Source: Gemmatimonadota bacterium (lineage in GTDB: Bacteria; Gemmatimonadota; Gemmatimonadetes; Longimicrobiales; Gaopeijiaceae). Taken from it: 64,000 bases of DNA. The stretch's first letter is position 1. Every line of letters begins with the position of its first letter. Both the position numbers and the translations under genes were made by a program. This document shows, piece by piece, positions 47,240 to 56,156 of this stretch. The DNA is taken from assembly GCA_027623325.1 (NCBI GenBank), contig JAQBXY010000015.1:18729-82728 (forward strand). The letters are read 5' to 3'. The notes beneath the pieces are model-generated. The model had not been told where the DNA came from. It did no database searches and saw nothing but the letters and a program-made list of their open reading frames with translations.

Positions 47240-48588
47240 ACGTCGATTCCGTATCGGTTGAGCTTGCGATAGAGCGTGGACGGGTCGATACCGAGGACCT
47301 CCGACGCGCGAGTCTTGTTGCCACCCTCAGCCTGGAGCACCCACAGAATGTACGCCCGCTCCACGACGTCCATCGTCGGGTTCGACGGGGTATCCGTGGC
47401 AGCGAGGCGGGGGGCTGGTGCCTCCCGAACGCGCTCGGGTAGTACGTCTGGCGTAATCACATCAGCCGACGACACCACCGCGGCGCGCTCCAACGCGTTC
47501 TCCAGCTCACGTACGTTGCCCGGCCAATCATAAGCCTGCAACACGGCCATCGCCTCATCGGAGAGCGTGCGCCCCTCACCACCCTTGCTCTCGGGGCGGT
47601 CGAGGAAGTAACGGGCCAAGATCGGGACATCCTCGCGCCGGTCGCGAAGCGGAGGGAGATGGAGTTGGATGACGTTTAGGCGGTAATACAGGTCGCTCCG
47701 AAAGCCTCCCCGAGTGATTTCCTCTTCGAGATCGCGGTTGGTCGCAGCGATGATGCGGACATCGACCGAGACGGGCTTCGTAGCTCCGACGGGGATCACC
47801 TCACGCTCCTGGATGGCCCGCAGCAGCTTCACCTGCGTCGACGCGCTCATCTCCCCGATCTCGTCGAGGAAGAACGTCCCACCGGCCGCCGCAACGAGCA
47901 GTCCGTCCTTGTCCTTGACCGCGCCGGTAAAGGAGCCCTTCACGTGGCCGAAGAGTTCGCTCTCGAGCAAACTGTCGGGCAACGCGCCACAGTTGATCGA
48001 AAGAAACAACTGCTCGGCCCGGTCCGAGAGTGTGTGGATGTATCGCGCCACAACCTCTTTTCCAGTACCGCTCTCCCCTGAGATGAGAATCGTAGAATCC
48101 GTACCGGCGACCGTCTCGGCCAACTCAAGGACGTCGATGAAGCGTGGCGCCACACCGATCGGACGACCCGCCTTCGACCGGGACCGGCTCTTGATCTCCT
48201 TCTTGAGTCGTTTGTTCTCCACCTTGAGATGCCGGGCTTCGGCCGCCCTCTTGCAGATCGCCAACAATTCGTCGTTGGCGAACGGCTTCTGCAGGTAGTA
48301 GTAGGCCCCCTCGTTGACGGCACGCACCGCGCTCTGAAGCGACGCCTGTGCCGTCATGAGAATGACGGAGATCTCGGGATCGATCATACGGGCTTCGGCT
48401 AGAACCTCGAGACCGCTCGCGCCCGGCATACGAATGTCGGTCAAGACGATGTCCGGACGTTCATCCTCGAGGGCCGCCAAAGCCTTCGGCCCGGAGTCCG
48501 CCACAGCAACCTCGTAGCCCTCGCCACGGAAGAGGATCTCCAACGTATCGAGAATCGCGGTCTCGTCGTCGACCAGAAGAATCTTCAT
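47236..48588 (-). CDS. pilR: Sigma-54 response regulator PilR
   Basis: NtrC-family activator of 450 residues. The receiver has Asp51 and Lys101. The AAA+ domain has Walker A GESGTGKE (171-178), sigma-54 loop GSFTGA (218-223, Ser in place of the common first Ala) and FFLDEIGEM. The Fis-type helix-turn-helix at the C terminus reads [20 protein letters not shown]. The gene overlaps the pilS-like kinase upstream and the GT2 gene downstream by four bases each. PilR assignment rests on the PilS-like partner, the pilus locus and the sigma-54 site before pilA. Confidence 0.87.
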   Translation of the reverse strand: MKILLVDDETAILDTLEILFRGEGYEVAVADSGPKALAALEDERPDIVLTDIRMPGASGLEVLAEARMIDPEISVILMTAQASLQSAVRAVNEGAYYYLQKPFANDELLAICKRAAEARHLKVENKRLKKEIKSRSRSKAGRPIGVAPRFIDVLELAETVAGTDSTILISGESGTGKEVVARYIHTLSDRAEQLFLSINCGALPDSLLESELFGHVKGSFTGAVKDKDGLLVAAAGGTFFLDEIGEMSASTQVKLLRAIQEREVIPVGATKPVSVDVRIIAATNRDLEEEITRGGFRSDLYYRLNVIQLHLPPLRDRREDVPILARYFLDRPESKGGEGRTLSDEAMAVLQAYDWPGNVRELENALERAAVVSSADVITPDVLPERVREAPAPRLAATDTPSNPTMDVVERAYILWVLQAEGGNKTRASEVLGIDPSTLYRKLNRYGIDV

Positions 48589-50279
48589 GCGCCCACTCCT
48601 GATGTTTGCGCGATCGGCGCCGCTGGAATCCCGGGAAGGAAAATCACGAACTCAGCGCCACCGTCCGGGCTCTCTTCGACGAAGATGACTCCCGAATGCG
48701 CCTCTACGGCTCGGTGCACGACGGCCAGGCCCAAACCACTCCCGCCGCCCTTGGTTGTGAAGAACGGCTCGAAGATCCGAGACCGTTCGCTCGCCTCGAC
48801 GCCAGGACCACTATCCCCGACGGAAAGACGGATCGGGTGCTCGACAGCGGTCCCGCGCGGCCGCATCCGGTTTCGTTCGTTCTCGAGCGTGACGACTACC
48901 CTTCCCCCCGGGCCGGCCGCCTGGCCCCCATTCAACACGAGGTTGAAGAGTGCCCGATGCAGAAGGTCCGCATCTCCGATCATGTGAACGGACGCCACCC
49001 CGACGTTCCCGACCACCTCGACACCGCTGAGCGCCGGATGCTGCTTCGCGAGCAGCAGGCACCCTCGCACGAGCGCATGCACGTCCAGTTCTTCCCCGGC
49101 GCTCATGGCGAGTCCCGAATAATCGAGGAATTCCGAGAGCAACCGACTCAGGCGATCCGACTCGTTGAGAACGAGCCGCTCGAGCACACCTCGATCCGAC
49201 GGCGACAGTCGGCCGCGACTCAGCTGCTCGACTGCGCTGCGGATGGAAGCCAACGGGTTCTTGATTTCGTGAGCGAGAGAGGCTGAAAGCGTCGCCACGG
49301 CTTCCAATCGTTCCGCCCGCACGTTCAACTCACCCAACCGTTCGAGGTCGGTGATATCCTGAAAGAGCGCCGTGGCGGATGGCATCTCGCCCGGACCCCG
49401 CTCGAGTACCGCAATGCTGACGCCCAGTCGTGCGGCTCCCGTGGGCGAGGTGGTCTCGACTCTACCGCGCGCCACGGCAGTTCGGCGGTGAATCGCCTCC
49501 TGCAGCAACGACCCCAGGCCTGGGGCCACGCGGTCAACCTCGTCCAAGACCGGGCGACCCAACATCGGTTGGAGTCCGGTTCCGAGCAGCGACTCGGCCG
49601 CGGGGTTCGCATAGGCGAGGTACCCGTTGCCGTCCACCGTGATAACGCCGGTGGAGAGATTTGCGAGGATGTCCCCCGTGTCCAGGCGAAGCTGCTGCAA
49701 CTCGGAGGCGACAGCGCCGAGCGCCTGACCAGCACGTCTCAATCGGTCGCCAAGCACTCCGGTGATGAGGGCGACGAGGGTAAACAGCGCGATCCGCAAG
49801 GCGACGTAGATCGTGAACGTCTCCTGGAAACCCCACGCGAGATCGGCGAAGTAGAGCATACTGACCAGGCCGCCGATCAGCAGTCCCCCGGGGAGGGGAA
49901 GGAGAAGCGCGCCCGCGCTGATGACCAGGATGTACACCGAGGCGAAGCCGCTCTCGGCCCCTCCCGTCAGATGGACGATACCGGTGACGACGAGCGCATC
50001 GAGCACGACCTGCGAATAGAGGAAGTTCTCGCTAGGCTCGTGGCGCGTTAGATGTGTGTACCAGAACGACCAGGCAGTGACACCAGCGGTCAGGACAAAC
50101 ATCACGGTCACGATCAATGTCTCGACCGAACGGGCGTTCGACCAATCGAAGAGGGCCGCAACGAGGATCCCCGCGACCAAGGTCAGTCGCCCGACATAAA
50201 GCCAGCGCAACAGGTCGCCACTCCGCCCGCGCTGCTCGAACTGAGTAGAGATTCGTTCGGGGACGGTCAGTTCCACCAC
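48585..50279 (-). CDS. pilS: Sensor histidine kinase PilS
   Basis: 564 residues from a GTG at 50279. An N-terminal block of six membrane helices (about 25-180) with little periplasmic sequence, a PAS domain (about 203-310), HisKA with phospho-acceptor His337 (LSASLAHEIKNPLASIRS) and HATPase with SVGDSGPGVE and GGSGLGLAVV. Six helices plus PAS plus kinase is the PilS layout; in Pseudomonas PilS senses pilin level within the membrane. It overlaps pilR by four bases. It is divergent from the GT-C gene, and the gap holds a 12-bp inverted repeat. Confidence 0.88.
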   Translation of the reverse strand: MVELTVPERISTQFEQRGRSGDLLRWLYVGRLTLVAGILVAALFDWSNARSVETLIVTVMFVLTAGVTAWSFWYTHLTRHEPSENFLYSQVVLDALVVTGIVHLTGGAESGFASVYILVISAGALLLPLPGGLLIGGLVSMLYFADLAWGFQETFTIYVALRIALFTLVALITGVLGDRLRRAGQALGAVASELQQLRLDTGDILANLSTGVITVDGNGYLAYANPAAESLLGTGLQPMLGRPVLDEVDRVAPGLGSLLQEAIHRRTAVARGRVETTSPTGAARLGVSIAVLERGPGEMPSATALFQDITDLERLGELNVRAERLEAVATLSASLAHEIKNPLASIRSAVEQLSRGRLSPSDRGVLERLVLNESDRLSRLLSEFLDYSGLAMSAGEELDVHALVRGCLLLAKQHPALSGVEVVGNVGVASVHMIGDADLLHRALFNLVLNGGQAAGPGGRVVVTLENERNRMRPRGTAVEHPIRLSVGDSGPGVEASERSRIFEPFFTTKGGGSGLGLAVVHRAVEAHSGVIFVEESPDGGAEFVIFLPGIPAAPIAQTSGVGA

Positions 50280-50374
50280 ACGGATCTGGCCTTCGATTGG
50301 GGTGCCGGCGCGACCACCGAGGCCGGTTCCGGTTCACGACAATGGATACCACCCACTCACGGTATACTTGTACC

Positions 50375-50413
50375 CTCGCAATCTGCAAGGGTAGCCTCAT
50401 CGCAGATTGCGAG
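50375..50413. promoter_or_regulatory. 12-bp perfect inverted repeat between pilS and the GT-C gene
   Basis: CTCGCAATCTGC (50375-50386) and GCAGATTGCGAG (50402-50413) are exact complements separated by 15 bases. The repeat ends 14 bases before the ATG at 50428, so it could be an operator or a leader hairpin next to the ribosome site. On the minus side it lies about 96 bases from the pilS start, and TATACC-like bases in between suggest a promoter. Role inferred from position only. Confidence 0.5.
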
Positions 50414-50427
50414 CCACATTGACGGTC

Positions 50428-52485
50428 ATGGTCCCAACCCGGCGCTTCATCGGTGCTCTCCTGCTGTTGGCGGCGTTCGCCCCACTGCATCGACTCCTCG
50501 ACCCTGGTCGATCCGGACCCGCGGGCTCAGCCACGCGGGCCGCAGCCGAGGCGGCCTGGGCCCTGGGCGTTTCGGGCACGCTCATCGTGATGACGTTCTC
50601 GTGGGTTTGCCTCCGGGTGGTTGGGTCCCCCTCGCCGTGGAGGGCCTCCGCGGCACGAATTCTGGAGCGTTTGGAGGCACTCTCGTCGACGACCTTCGCG
50701 ATCGGCGTCGGCATCCTCGTGACGGTGCTCGCGGCCTCGGTCGCGTGGTTCACCTTCGGAGGTGCTCCGACCTCGGTGGACGAGATGGCTCAGCTCCTGC
50801 ACGCAAGCGCGCTCGCCTCGGGGAGGATGGGACTGCCCCTCCCCGGCACGGACGCGGCGTGGATCATTCAAAACGGCATCGTCACGGAAGCTGGGTGGGC
50901 ATCGATCTACCCACCTGCGCACACGCTTTTGCTGGCCATGGGCCTGCGGATTGGAACCGCCTGGTTGGTCGGTCCCGTGGCGATCGGGGCGGCGACCGCT
51001 CTTGTCATCCTGTCGGCCGAACGTGTGGTGGGGGTGGGGGTCGCCCGGGTGGCTGGGCTCCTGCTCGCGGTCTCGCCGTTCTGGATTCTCATCGGAGCGA
51101 CCCATCTGAGTCACTCGACCGCTGCGTTGGGGCTGGCCCTCGTCCTGTGGACAGGACTCCGAGCCCAAGGCGGCGGACTCAGCCGCTGGATGGCAGTGGG
51201 CGGTGCGGTGGGTCTAGCCGTTGCGACTCGCCCATGGATCGGGCTCGCCACTTCGACGGCGATCCTGGCCGCCCTCGTATTCCCGCCGGCTTCCCGATCG
51301 CCCGAGCCGGCTCCGGTTTGGCTCACGCGCTTCGTCGCCGTGGGCGCGGGAGGCGCGCCGTTTGCCGCGCTGCTCTTCTTGTGGAACGCGCATCTCTTTC
51401 AGAGTCCGGGTCGACTCGGGTATGAGGCGGCGTTCGGCCCGAGCCATGGCCTCGGCTTCGGCTCGGATCCCTGGGGGAATCTGTACGGGCCGCTGGAAGC
51501 GCTCGCGTACACCGGGGCCGACCTGAGCCAACTCGGGGTTCGGCTCCTGGAGTCCCCCCTCCCTCTGGTCGCCGTGATCGGGGCGGTTCTGGTATGGCGC
51601 CCGCTGCGGGAAGGGGTGGGTGTGTTCGGCGCCTGGGCGGGGGCAGCGGTCCTCGCCAACGCGGTGTACTGGCATCACGGGCTTCATATGGGTCCACGGA
51701 TGCTCTACGAGAGCGCACCGGCATGGATGGTGCTTTTCGTCGCCGCGGCTACCGCGGTCTTCGGGCCGACGACCGGCCAAGCCACGGCCGAGTTCCGCTC
51801 GACGCCACGGCGGCTCGCGGCCTGGAGCATCGTCGTCACGATCGTTGCGAGTCTGGTTCTGGCCCCGACGACCGTGCGCCAGGTCGCAAGAACTCAGTGG
51901 CGCGCCACCGTACCTCAGCCTCCCACGCCCGAAGCCCTGGTATTCGTCCACGGAAGTTGGCCGTCGCGGGTCGCCGCTCGGCTGGCCGCATCGGGCATGC
52001 GTCGAGATTCGATCGAGACTGCACTGCGAAGAAACGACGTGTGCGCCGTCGATCATCACGCCCGTTGGCGGCTCGATCCAGCAGGCGCCTCAACGGAAGC
52101 GCCGCTGGACTTCGCTCCGTTGCCCGGAAGCCCCGTGACGCTTGGTTCGCGGGTCCTCTCACCCGGCAATATCGTGCGGGTCGCCGCCGGAGCACCCCAT
52201 GATCCGACGTGTATCCGAGAAGCACGCGCCGATCGGCTGGGGGTGTTGGAACTGGAGCTCCTCGCTTGGCAGTATCCGCCGACAGCGGGGGCGCGCCTGG
52301 TGGTCGCCAGAGATCTGGGTCCAGCCGCGAACGTCCCCGTCCTCCTGTCGTTCCCCCGCCCCGCATACGTCTTAGTCGATCCGGGCGCTGACGGTGTTCC
52401 GATCCTACTCGAATACGCGGAAGGGATGGAGCTGCTATGGGGAGGCGCGGCCGGTGCGATCGAAGGAGGAGGGACGTCGCCTTGA
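50428..52485 (+). CDS. GT-C/ArnT-like integral membrane glycosyltransferase-family protein
   Basis: 685 residues from the ATG at 50428 (an in-frame TTG at 50407 lies inside the inverted repeat). About 11-12 membrane helices occupy residues 8-460. The first long extracytoplasmic loop contains TSVDEMAQLLHA, where GT-C enzymes place catalytic Asp/Glu residues, and ATHLSHSTAAL lies further on. The C-terminal 180 residues are a soluble periplasmic beta-rich domain. No close family is recognised, so sugar-transfer activity is suggested by layout only. It is divergent from pilS and converges on the flavin reductase-like gene with one base between them. Confidence 0.7.
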   Translation: MVPTRRFIGALLLLAAFAPLHRLLDPGRSGPAGSATRAAAEAAWALGVSGTLIVMTFSWVCLRVVGSPSPWRASAARILERLEALSSTTFAIGVGILVTVLAASVAWFTFGGAPTSVDEMAQLLHASALASGRMGLPLPGTDAAWIIQNGIVTEAGWASIYPPAHTLLLAMGLRIGTAWLVGPVAIGAATALVILSAERVVGVGVARVAGLLLAVSPFWILIGATHLSHSTAALGLALVLWTGLRAQGGGLSRWMAVGGAVGLAVATRPWIGLATSTAILAALVFPPASRSPEPAPVWLTRFVAVGAGGAPFAALLFLWNAHLFQSPGRLGYEAAFGPSHGLGFGSDPWGNLYGPLEALAYTGADLSQLGVRLLESPLPLVAVIGAVLVWRPLREGVGVFGAWAGAAVLANAVYWHHGLHMGPRMLYESAPAWMVLFVAAATAVFGPTTGQATAEFRSTPRRLAAWSIVVTIVASLVLAPTTVRQVARTQWRATVPQPPTPEALVFVHGSWPSRVAARLAASGMRRDSIETALRRNDVCAVDHHARWRLDPAGASTEAPLDFAPLPGSPVTLGSRVLSPGNIVRVAAGAPHDPTCIREARADRLGVLELELLAWQYPPTAGARLVVARDLGPAANVPVLLSFPRPAYVLVDPGADGVPILLEYAEGMELLWGGAAGAIEGGGTSP

Positions 52486-52486
52486 G

Positions 52487-53107
52487 TCAGCGAGCGTCCG
52501 GTCGCGGTACCCGCCGAACGACGCCGGGAATCGCATAGGCCGAACCGCCGAGCCGACCCAGCGGCCGGAGCTGTTCGGGGATCACCAGCATGGTGCCCTC
52601 TTCGAAGTGCAACTCCTCGGCGAGTCGGATACCCACGACCTCGCCGATCACGAGGGTATTCGGAGCCCCTCTCAGATCCACCTCCTGTTGGACGCGGCAC
52701 TCGAGCACCGCAGCGCATTCGGCAACGAACGGGGCGTCTACTCGATCCGACGTGGATTGGGACAGCCCCGCCAGCACGAATTCATCAACCTCGGGCCCCA
52801 CGTTCGCAGATGATTCGTTCATGGGCACGAGTAGATCCTCGCTGACCACGTTGACACAGAATGCCCCGCGCGCCCGCAGATTCACGAGTGTGTCCTTGAA
52901 TCCATCCCGCAAATGCCCGATGGAGACCGCCACCAGCATGGGCGACACCGAGATCGCGTTGAAGTAGCTGAACGGGGCAAGGTTGGCCACACCGTCGGCG
53001 CTCCACGTGGACAGCCAGCCTATGGGCCGGGGCACGACTAGGGAGGTCATGAGCTGGTAGCGTTCCCGCGCGCTGACCTCGCCTGGGTCGATGACGCGAA
53101 TGTTCAC
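52487..53107 (-). CDS. Flavin reductase-like FMN-binding split-barrel protein
   Basis: 206-residue protein of the DIM6/NTAB flavin reductase-like family. Signatures are PRPIGWLSTWSADGVANLAPFSYF (about 27-50), the FMN-contact region GFKDTLVNLRARGAFCVNVV and GEVVGIRLAEE. Such proteins bind FMN and reduce flavins or serve as unknown oxidoreductases. The start is a GTG with no clear ribosome site. It ends one base from the convergent GT-C gene and lies 46 bases downstream of the LysM protein gene on the same strand. Confidence 0.85.
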   Translation of the reverse strand: MNIRVIDPGEVSARERYQLMTSLVVPRPIGWLSTWSADGVANLAPFSYFNAISVSPMLVAVSIGHLRDGFKDTLVNLRARGAFCVNVVSEDLLVPMNESSANVGPEVDEFVLAGLSQSTSDRVDAPFVAECAAVLECRVQQEVDLRGAPNTLVIGEVVGIRLAEELHFEEGTMLVIPEQLRPLGRLGGSAYAIPGVVRRVPRPDAR

Positions 53108-53153
53108 TGCGGCGCGAAGGGCGATCGAGCGCCGCCGGAGCGTTGAAGCCCGG

Positions 53154-53942
53154 TCAGGAGCCGAACGGGACTTCGATGACCTGCCCGACGAAGATCCTGC
53201 TGCCGTCGATTCCGTTCACATCCTTGAGCTGGTCTACCGTCGTTCCGTGGCGCCGAGCGATGGTCCAGAGCGAATCACCGGACCGCACGGTGTAGGCTTT
53301 CGCTACCTGCGCGGTCGCGACCTGAGCCGTCACGACACTGGGTCGCGTCTGGATCGCCGCAACATAAGCCGAATACTGACGGGGAAAGAGCGCGACATGA
53401 TAATGGACTGGCCGGCGCTCGAGGGTAGCTTCGAGAATACCCTGCCGTTCGAGGTCGGTAAGCACGCCCTGGAGCCACGTCCGACACCTTCGATCGCGGC
53501 TGTATCGAATGTCGAGAGCCATCCCGGTCGGGTGTACCGATCGATCCGAGGCATTGTTCGGCTGCCGAGTCGTCGGGCGTGTGAGGCTCGTAACCACGAG
53601 CTGCTCGCCGCACGCGGCACGATACTGGGCCCCGAGTCGTTGAACGAAGAGCTCGACCTCCGGTCGTGCGTACGGAAAGGAGACGGCGTGAAGCGAGAAA
53701 TCACCGGTCGGCCGGATGGGGACCAGCCATCCTTGGTCCGCGAAGTAACGAACGCGGTCCGCCGTATCGAGAAATGTGAAGTCGTGTTCGCGCGCCACTC
53801 GGTTCTGACGGTCCAAGGAGGCCGCAGACCCGCTGAGACTCTGGGCAGATAGCGATCCCGCCCCGGAGGCACTCAAGAGCGCCGCCGTGAGGCCGAGCAT
53901 AGCTATGCGCGGCGAGAGAGGAAAATGGCTGACCGAGGGCAT
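53154..53942 (-). CDS. Secreted M15-like peptidase domain protein with C-terminal LysM
   Basis: 262 residues: a Sec signal (about 1-33, ending near LSAQS), a central domain with zinc-peptidase-like residues (SVHPTGMALDIRYS at about 135-148 and HYHVALFP near 180) and a C-terminal LysM domain (about 217-260, YTVRSGDSLWTIARRHG). The His/Asp spacing resembles peptidase family M15 and the DUF5715 proteins found in Gemmatimonadota and Bacteroidota. It should bind peptidoglycan and perhaps cut it. The central domain being an active peptidase is an inference; the third metal ligand is plausible but not certain. Confidence 0.78.
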   Translation of the reverse strand: MPSVSHFPLSPRIAMLGLTAALLSASGAGSLSAQSLSGSAASLDRQNRVAREHDFTFLDTADRVRYFADQGWLVPIRPTGDFSLHAVSFPYARPEVELFVQRLGAQYRAACGEQLVVTSLTRPTTRQPNNASDRSVHPTGMALDIRYSRDRRCRTWLQGVLTDLERQGILEATLERRPVHYHVALFPRQYSAYVAAIQTRPSVVTAQVATAQVAKAYTVRSGDSLWTIARRHGTTVDQLKDVNGIDGSRIFVGQVIEVPFGS

Positions 53943-53989
53943 CCGCTTCCGGACGTTCAGGTTCTCGAAGTCAAAACTCGTGGGACGGG

Positions 53990-54013
53990 TGTTTCATATG
54001 TAAACAGATGTTT
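53990..54013. promoter_or_regulatory. TGTTT/AAACA half-site repeats upstream of the LysM protein gene
   Basis: Three alternating half sites TGTTT (53990-53994), AAACA (54002-54006) and TGTTT (54009-54013) lie in an AT-rich stretch about 50 bases before the gene start. They form two overlapping inverted repeats and look like an operator. No regulator is assigned. Confidence 0.35.
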
Positions 54014-54032
54014 AACACGACACAAGAATTAC

Positions 54033-54064
54033 CGACCGGGCCCCCACCGGAGCCCGGTCGTTTT
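54033..54064. terminator. Hairpin between sodA and the LysM protein gene
   Basis: A 9-bp stem CGACCGGGC (54033-54041) / GCCCGGTCG (54052-54060) has a TTTT tract on its plus-strand side and GTAATTCTTG on the minus side. Both neighbouring genes are on the minus strand, so it most likely ends sodA although the better T tract faces the other way. Confidence 0.55.
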
Positions 54065-54114
54065 CGTAACCCAGATGCGTCGCCCAGGGTCCCCCGGGGC
54101 CGGATGCCGGAAAG

Positions 54115-54738
54115 CTAGGCGCTCACCGCCGCCGCGTATCGCCGCGCCACCACGTCCCAGTTGACGACGCTCCAGATCGCCTCGAGGTAGTCGGGCCGAC
54201 GATTCTGATAATGCAGGTAGTACGCGTGCTCCCACACGTCGACACCCAAGATCGGCGTGAGGCCCTGCATGTATGGACTGTCCTGGTTCGCCGTCGCGAT
54301 CACAGAGAGCGCTCCGTCCCCGTCCGTGCAAAGCCAACCCCACCCGGATCCGAACTGCCCCCCGGCGGTGGCCTGGAATCGCGCCTTGAATTCGGCGAAC
54401 GATCCGCACGCCGTGTCGATCGCTCCGGCGAGTGCACCGCTCGGAGCGGAGGCCCCACCCGGAGTCAGGACATCCCAGAACAGGGCGTGATTGAGGTACC
54501 CTCCTCCGTTGTTGCGGACGGCCCCACGGATCGCCTCGGGAAGGGCAGAGAGGTCACGGACCAGGTCCTCTGCCGACTTGCCGTGCAGGCCGGGGTGAGC
54601 TTCGAGCGCGCCGTTGAGCTTGCTCGTGTAGCCCGCATGGTGTTTCCCGTGATGGATCTCCATCGTGCGGGTATCGATGTGCGGCTCCAGCGCATCATGG
54701 GCGTAGCCGAGGGCGGGTAGGTCGAAGGGATAGGGCAT
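54115..54738 (-). CDS. sodA: Superoxide dismutase, Mn-type (Fe/Mn family)
   Basis: Dismutates superoxide to oxygen and hydrogen peroxide. The ATG at 54738 with AAGGAG upstream gives 207 residues starting [22 protein letters not shown]. Metal ligands are visible in IHHGKHH, NHALFW, and [23 protein letters not shown] and the Gln in ANQDSP are typical of Mn-dependent rather than Fe-dependent enzymes. No signal peptide, so it is cytoplasmic. An upstream in-frame extension to 54807 has no homology. Confidence 0.95.
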   Translation of the reverse strand: MPYPFDLPALGYAHDALEPHIDTRTMEIHHGKHHAGYTSKLNGALEAHPGLHGKSAEDLVRDLSALPEAIRGAVRNNGGGYLNHALFWDVLTPGGASAPSGALAGAIDTACGSFAEFKARFQATAGGQFGSGWGWLCTDGDGALSVIATANQDSPYMQGLTPILGVDVWEHAYYLHYQNRRPDYLEAIWSVVNWDVVARRYAAAVSA

Positions 54739-54893
54739 GCTGCCGGACTCCTTGGTCTTTCGGCGAAGTGACGTTTCGAGGGCCCGTGCCGCGTCCCCAG
54801 GCAGCACGCGGTTCGCTACCTTGAGGACTGGCGGGGCCAGTCGAGGATTCTATCCGACTCCCTTCCGGTCAGCAAACTCCCAGGAGAAGAACC

Positions 54894-56156
54894 TTGGCGG
54901 TCGATCCAGCACGCGAACGGAGGATTCTGCTCGTCGATTGTGATGCCTTCTTTGTTCAAGTGGCGCGGCTCGAGGATCCCGAGGGCGCGGGCAAAGCCTC
55001 GCTCTTGATCGTCGGCGGCTCTCCTACCGGGCGCGGGGTCGTGACTTCGGCTTCGTACGAGGCGCGAGCGTATGGGGTGCGTTCGGCCATGCCGACGGCC
55101 CATGCGCTCCGGCTCTGCCCGAAGGCAATGGTCGTCGGCGTCCCGCGAGGCGTCATCTCGCAGAAGAGTCACGAAGTCCGCGATGCCCTCGCCGATTTGT
55201 CGCCCGTCGTGCAGGCCGCCTCGGTCGACGAGTTCTATTTGGACCTCTCCGGCACGGAGCGACTCTTCGGAGAAGAGACGCTCGAGCGTACCGCGTGGAG
55301 GATCCGTGAAGCCGTCCTTGAACGAACGAAGATTTCCGTCTCTCTAGGTGGCGGCACGCGGCGCGTCATCGCCAAGTTGGCGACGACACGAGCCAAGCCC
55401 GCGGGCGTCTGGATCGTTCCTCCCGGCGACGAACAGGCTTTCCTCAACCAGCTCGATCTCGCCGACCTGCCCGGGGTGGGGCCCGCCCTCGTAGAGGCGC
55501 TGCGAAAGCGTGGTCTGGTCCGCGTCGAGGACGCGTTGGCTGTGCAGCCCGAATGGCTGGAGAAATGGTTCGGGCAACGCCGGGGGGCCTGGTTGTACCG
55601 CCGCATTCGGGGTATGGACAACAGTCGAGTTGATCCGTCGGAGCAACGAAAGTCCATTTCGGCAGAACGGACGTTCCACGAGGATGTGAACGACGACGAC
55701 GACCTCGAGCGCCGCCTCCTTGCACTGGCGGGCTCCGTCGGAGCCACCCTTCGTCGGAAGAACTTTCGGGCGAGGACCGTCACCGTGAAGCTGCGCGACC
55801 ACGACTTCACCACGCGGCAGCACAGCCGGACCGTTCCTGAACCGATCGAATCGAACTCGACGATCTATGAAATCGCACGGGAGTTGCTTCGCGAGCTTCG
55901 TTCGAAGCGTCGAACACCATCTCGACTGCTCGGCGTCGGTCTGACAGGACTCGCGGGTGAAGGAGAGTCACACCCGCTGGCGCTCTTCGAGGAAGGCGTC
56001 GTGGGAGAGAGCGAGCGCGACCGCAACGTGTCCCGGGTTGTCGATCGACTGGCGGACAGGTTCGGAGACGGCGTCTTGGTCCCGGGGCGTGTAATCGGGC
56101 GAGCGCGGTCGCGGGAGCGGCCACCCCACCATGACAACAAGGACGGGGATAGATGA
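54894..56156 (+). CDS. dinB: DNA polymerase IV (Y family, DinB)
   Basis: Error-prone translesion polymerase. The TTG at 54894 with AGGAG seven bases upstream gives 420 residues. Catalytic acidic residues appear in LLVDCDAFF (with the steric-gate aromatic pair FF) and in ASVDEFYLD. A helix-hairpin-helix in LADLPGVGPALVEALRKRG and the little-finger domain follow. The C terminus ends in a basic tail with no recognised QLxLF-type beta-clamp motif. The stop overlaps the BtpA-family gene by four bases. I did not find a LexA box in the region before the start. Confidence 0.95.
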   Translation: MAVDPARERRILLVDCDAFFVQVARLEDPEGAGKASLLIVGGSPTGRGVVTSASYEARAYGVRSAMPTAHALRLCPKAMVVGVPRGVISQKSHEVRDALADLSPVVQAASVDEFYLDLSGTERLFGEETLERTAWRIREAVLERTKISVSLGGGTRRVIAKLATTRAKPAGVWIVPPGDEQAFLNQLDLADLPGVGPALVEALRKRGLVRVEDALAVQPEWLEKWFGQRRGAWLYRRIRGMDNSRVDPSEQRKSISAERTFHEDVNDDDDLERRLLALAGSVGATLRRKNFRARTVTVKLRDHDFTTRQHSRTVPEPIESNSTIYEIARELLRELRSKRRTPSRLLGVGLTGLAGEGESHPLALFEEGVVGESERDRNVSRVVDRLADRFGDGVLVPGRVIGRARSRERPPHHDNKDGDR

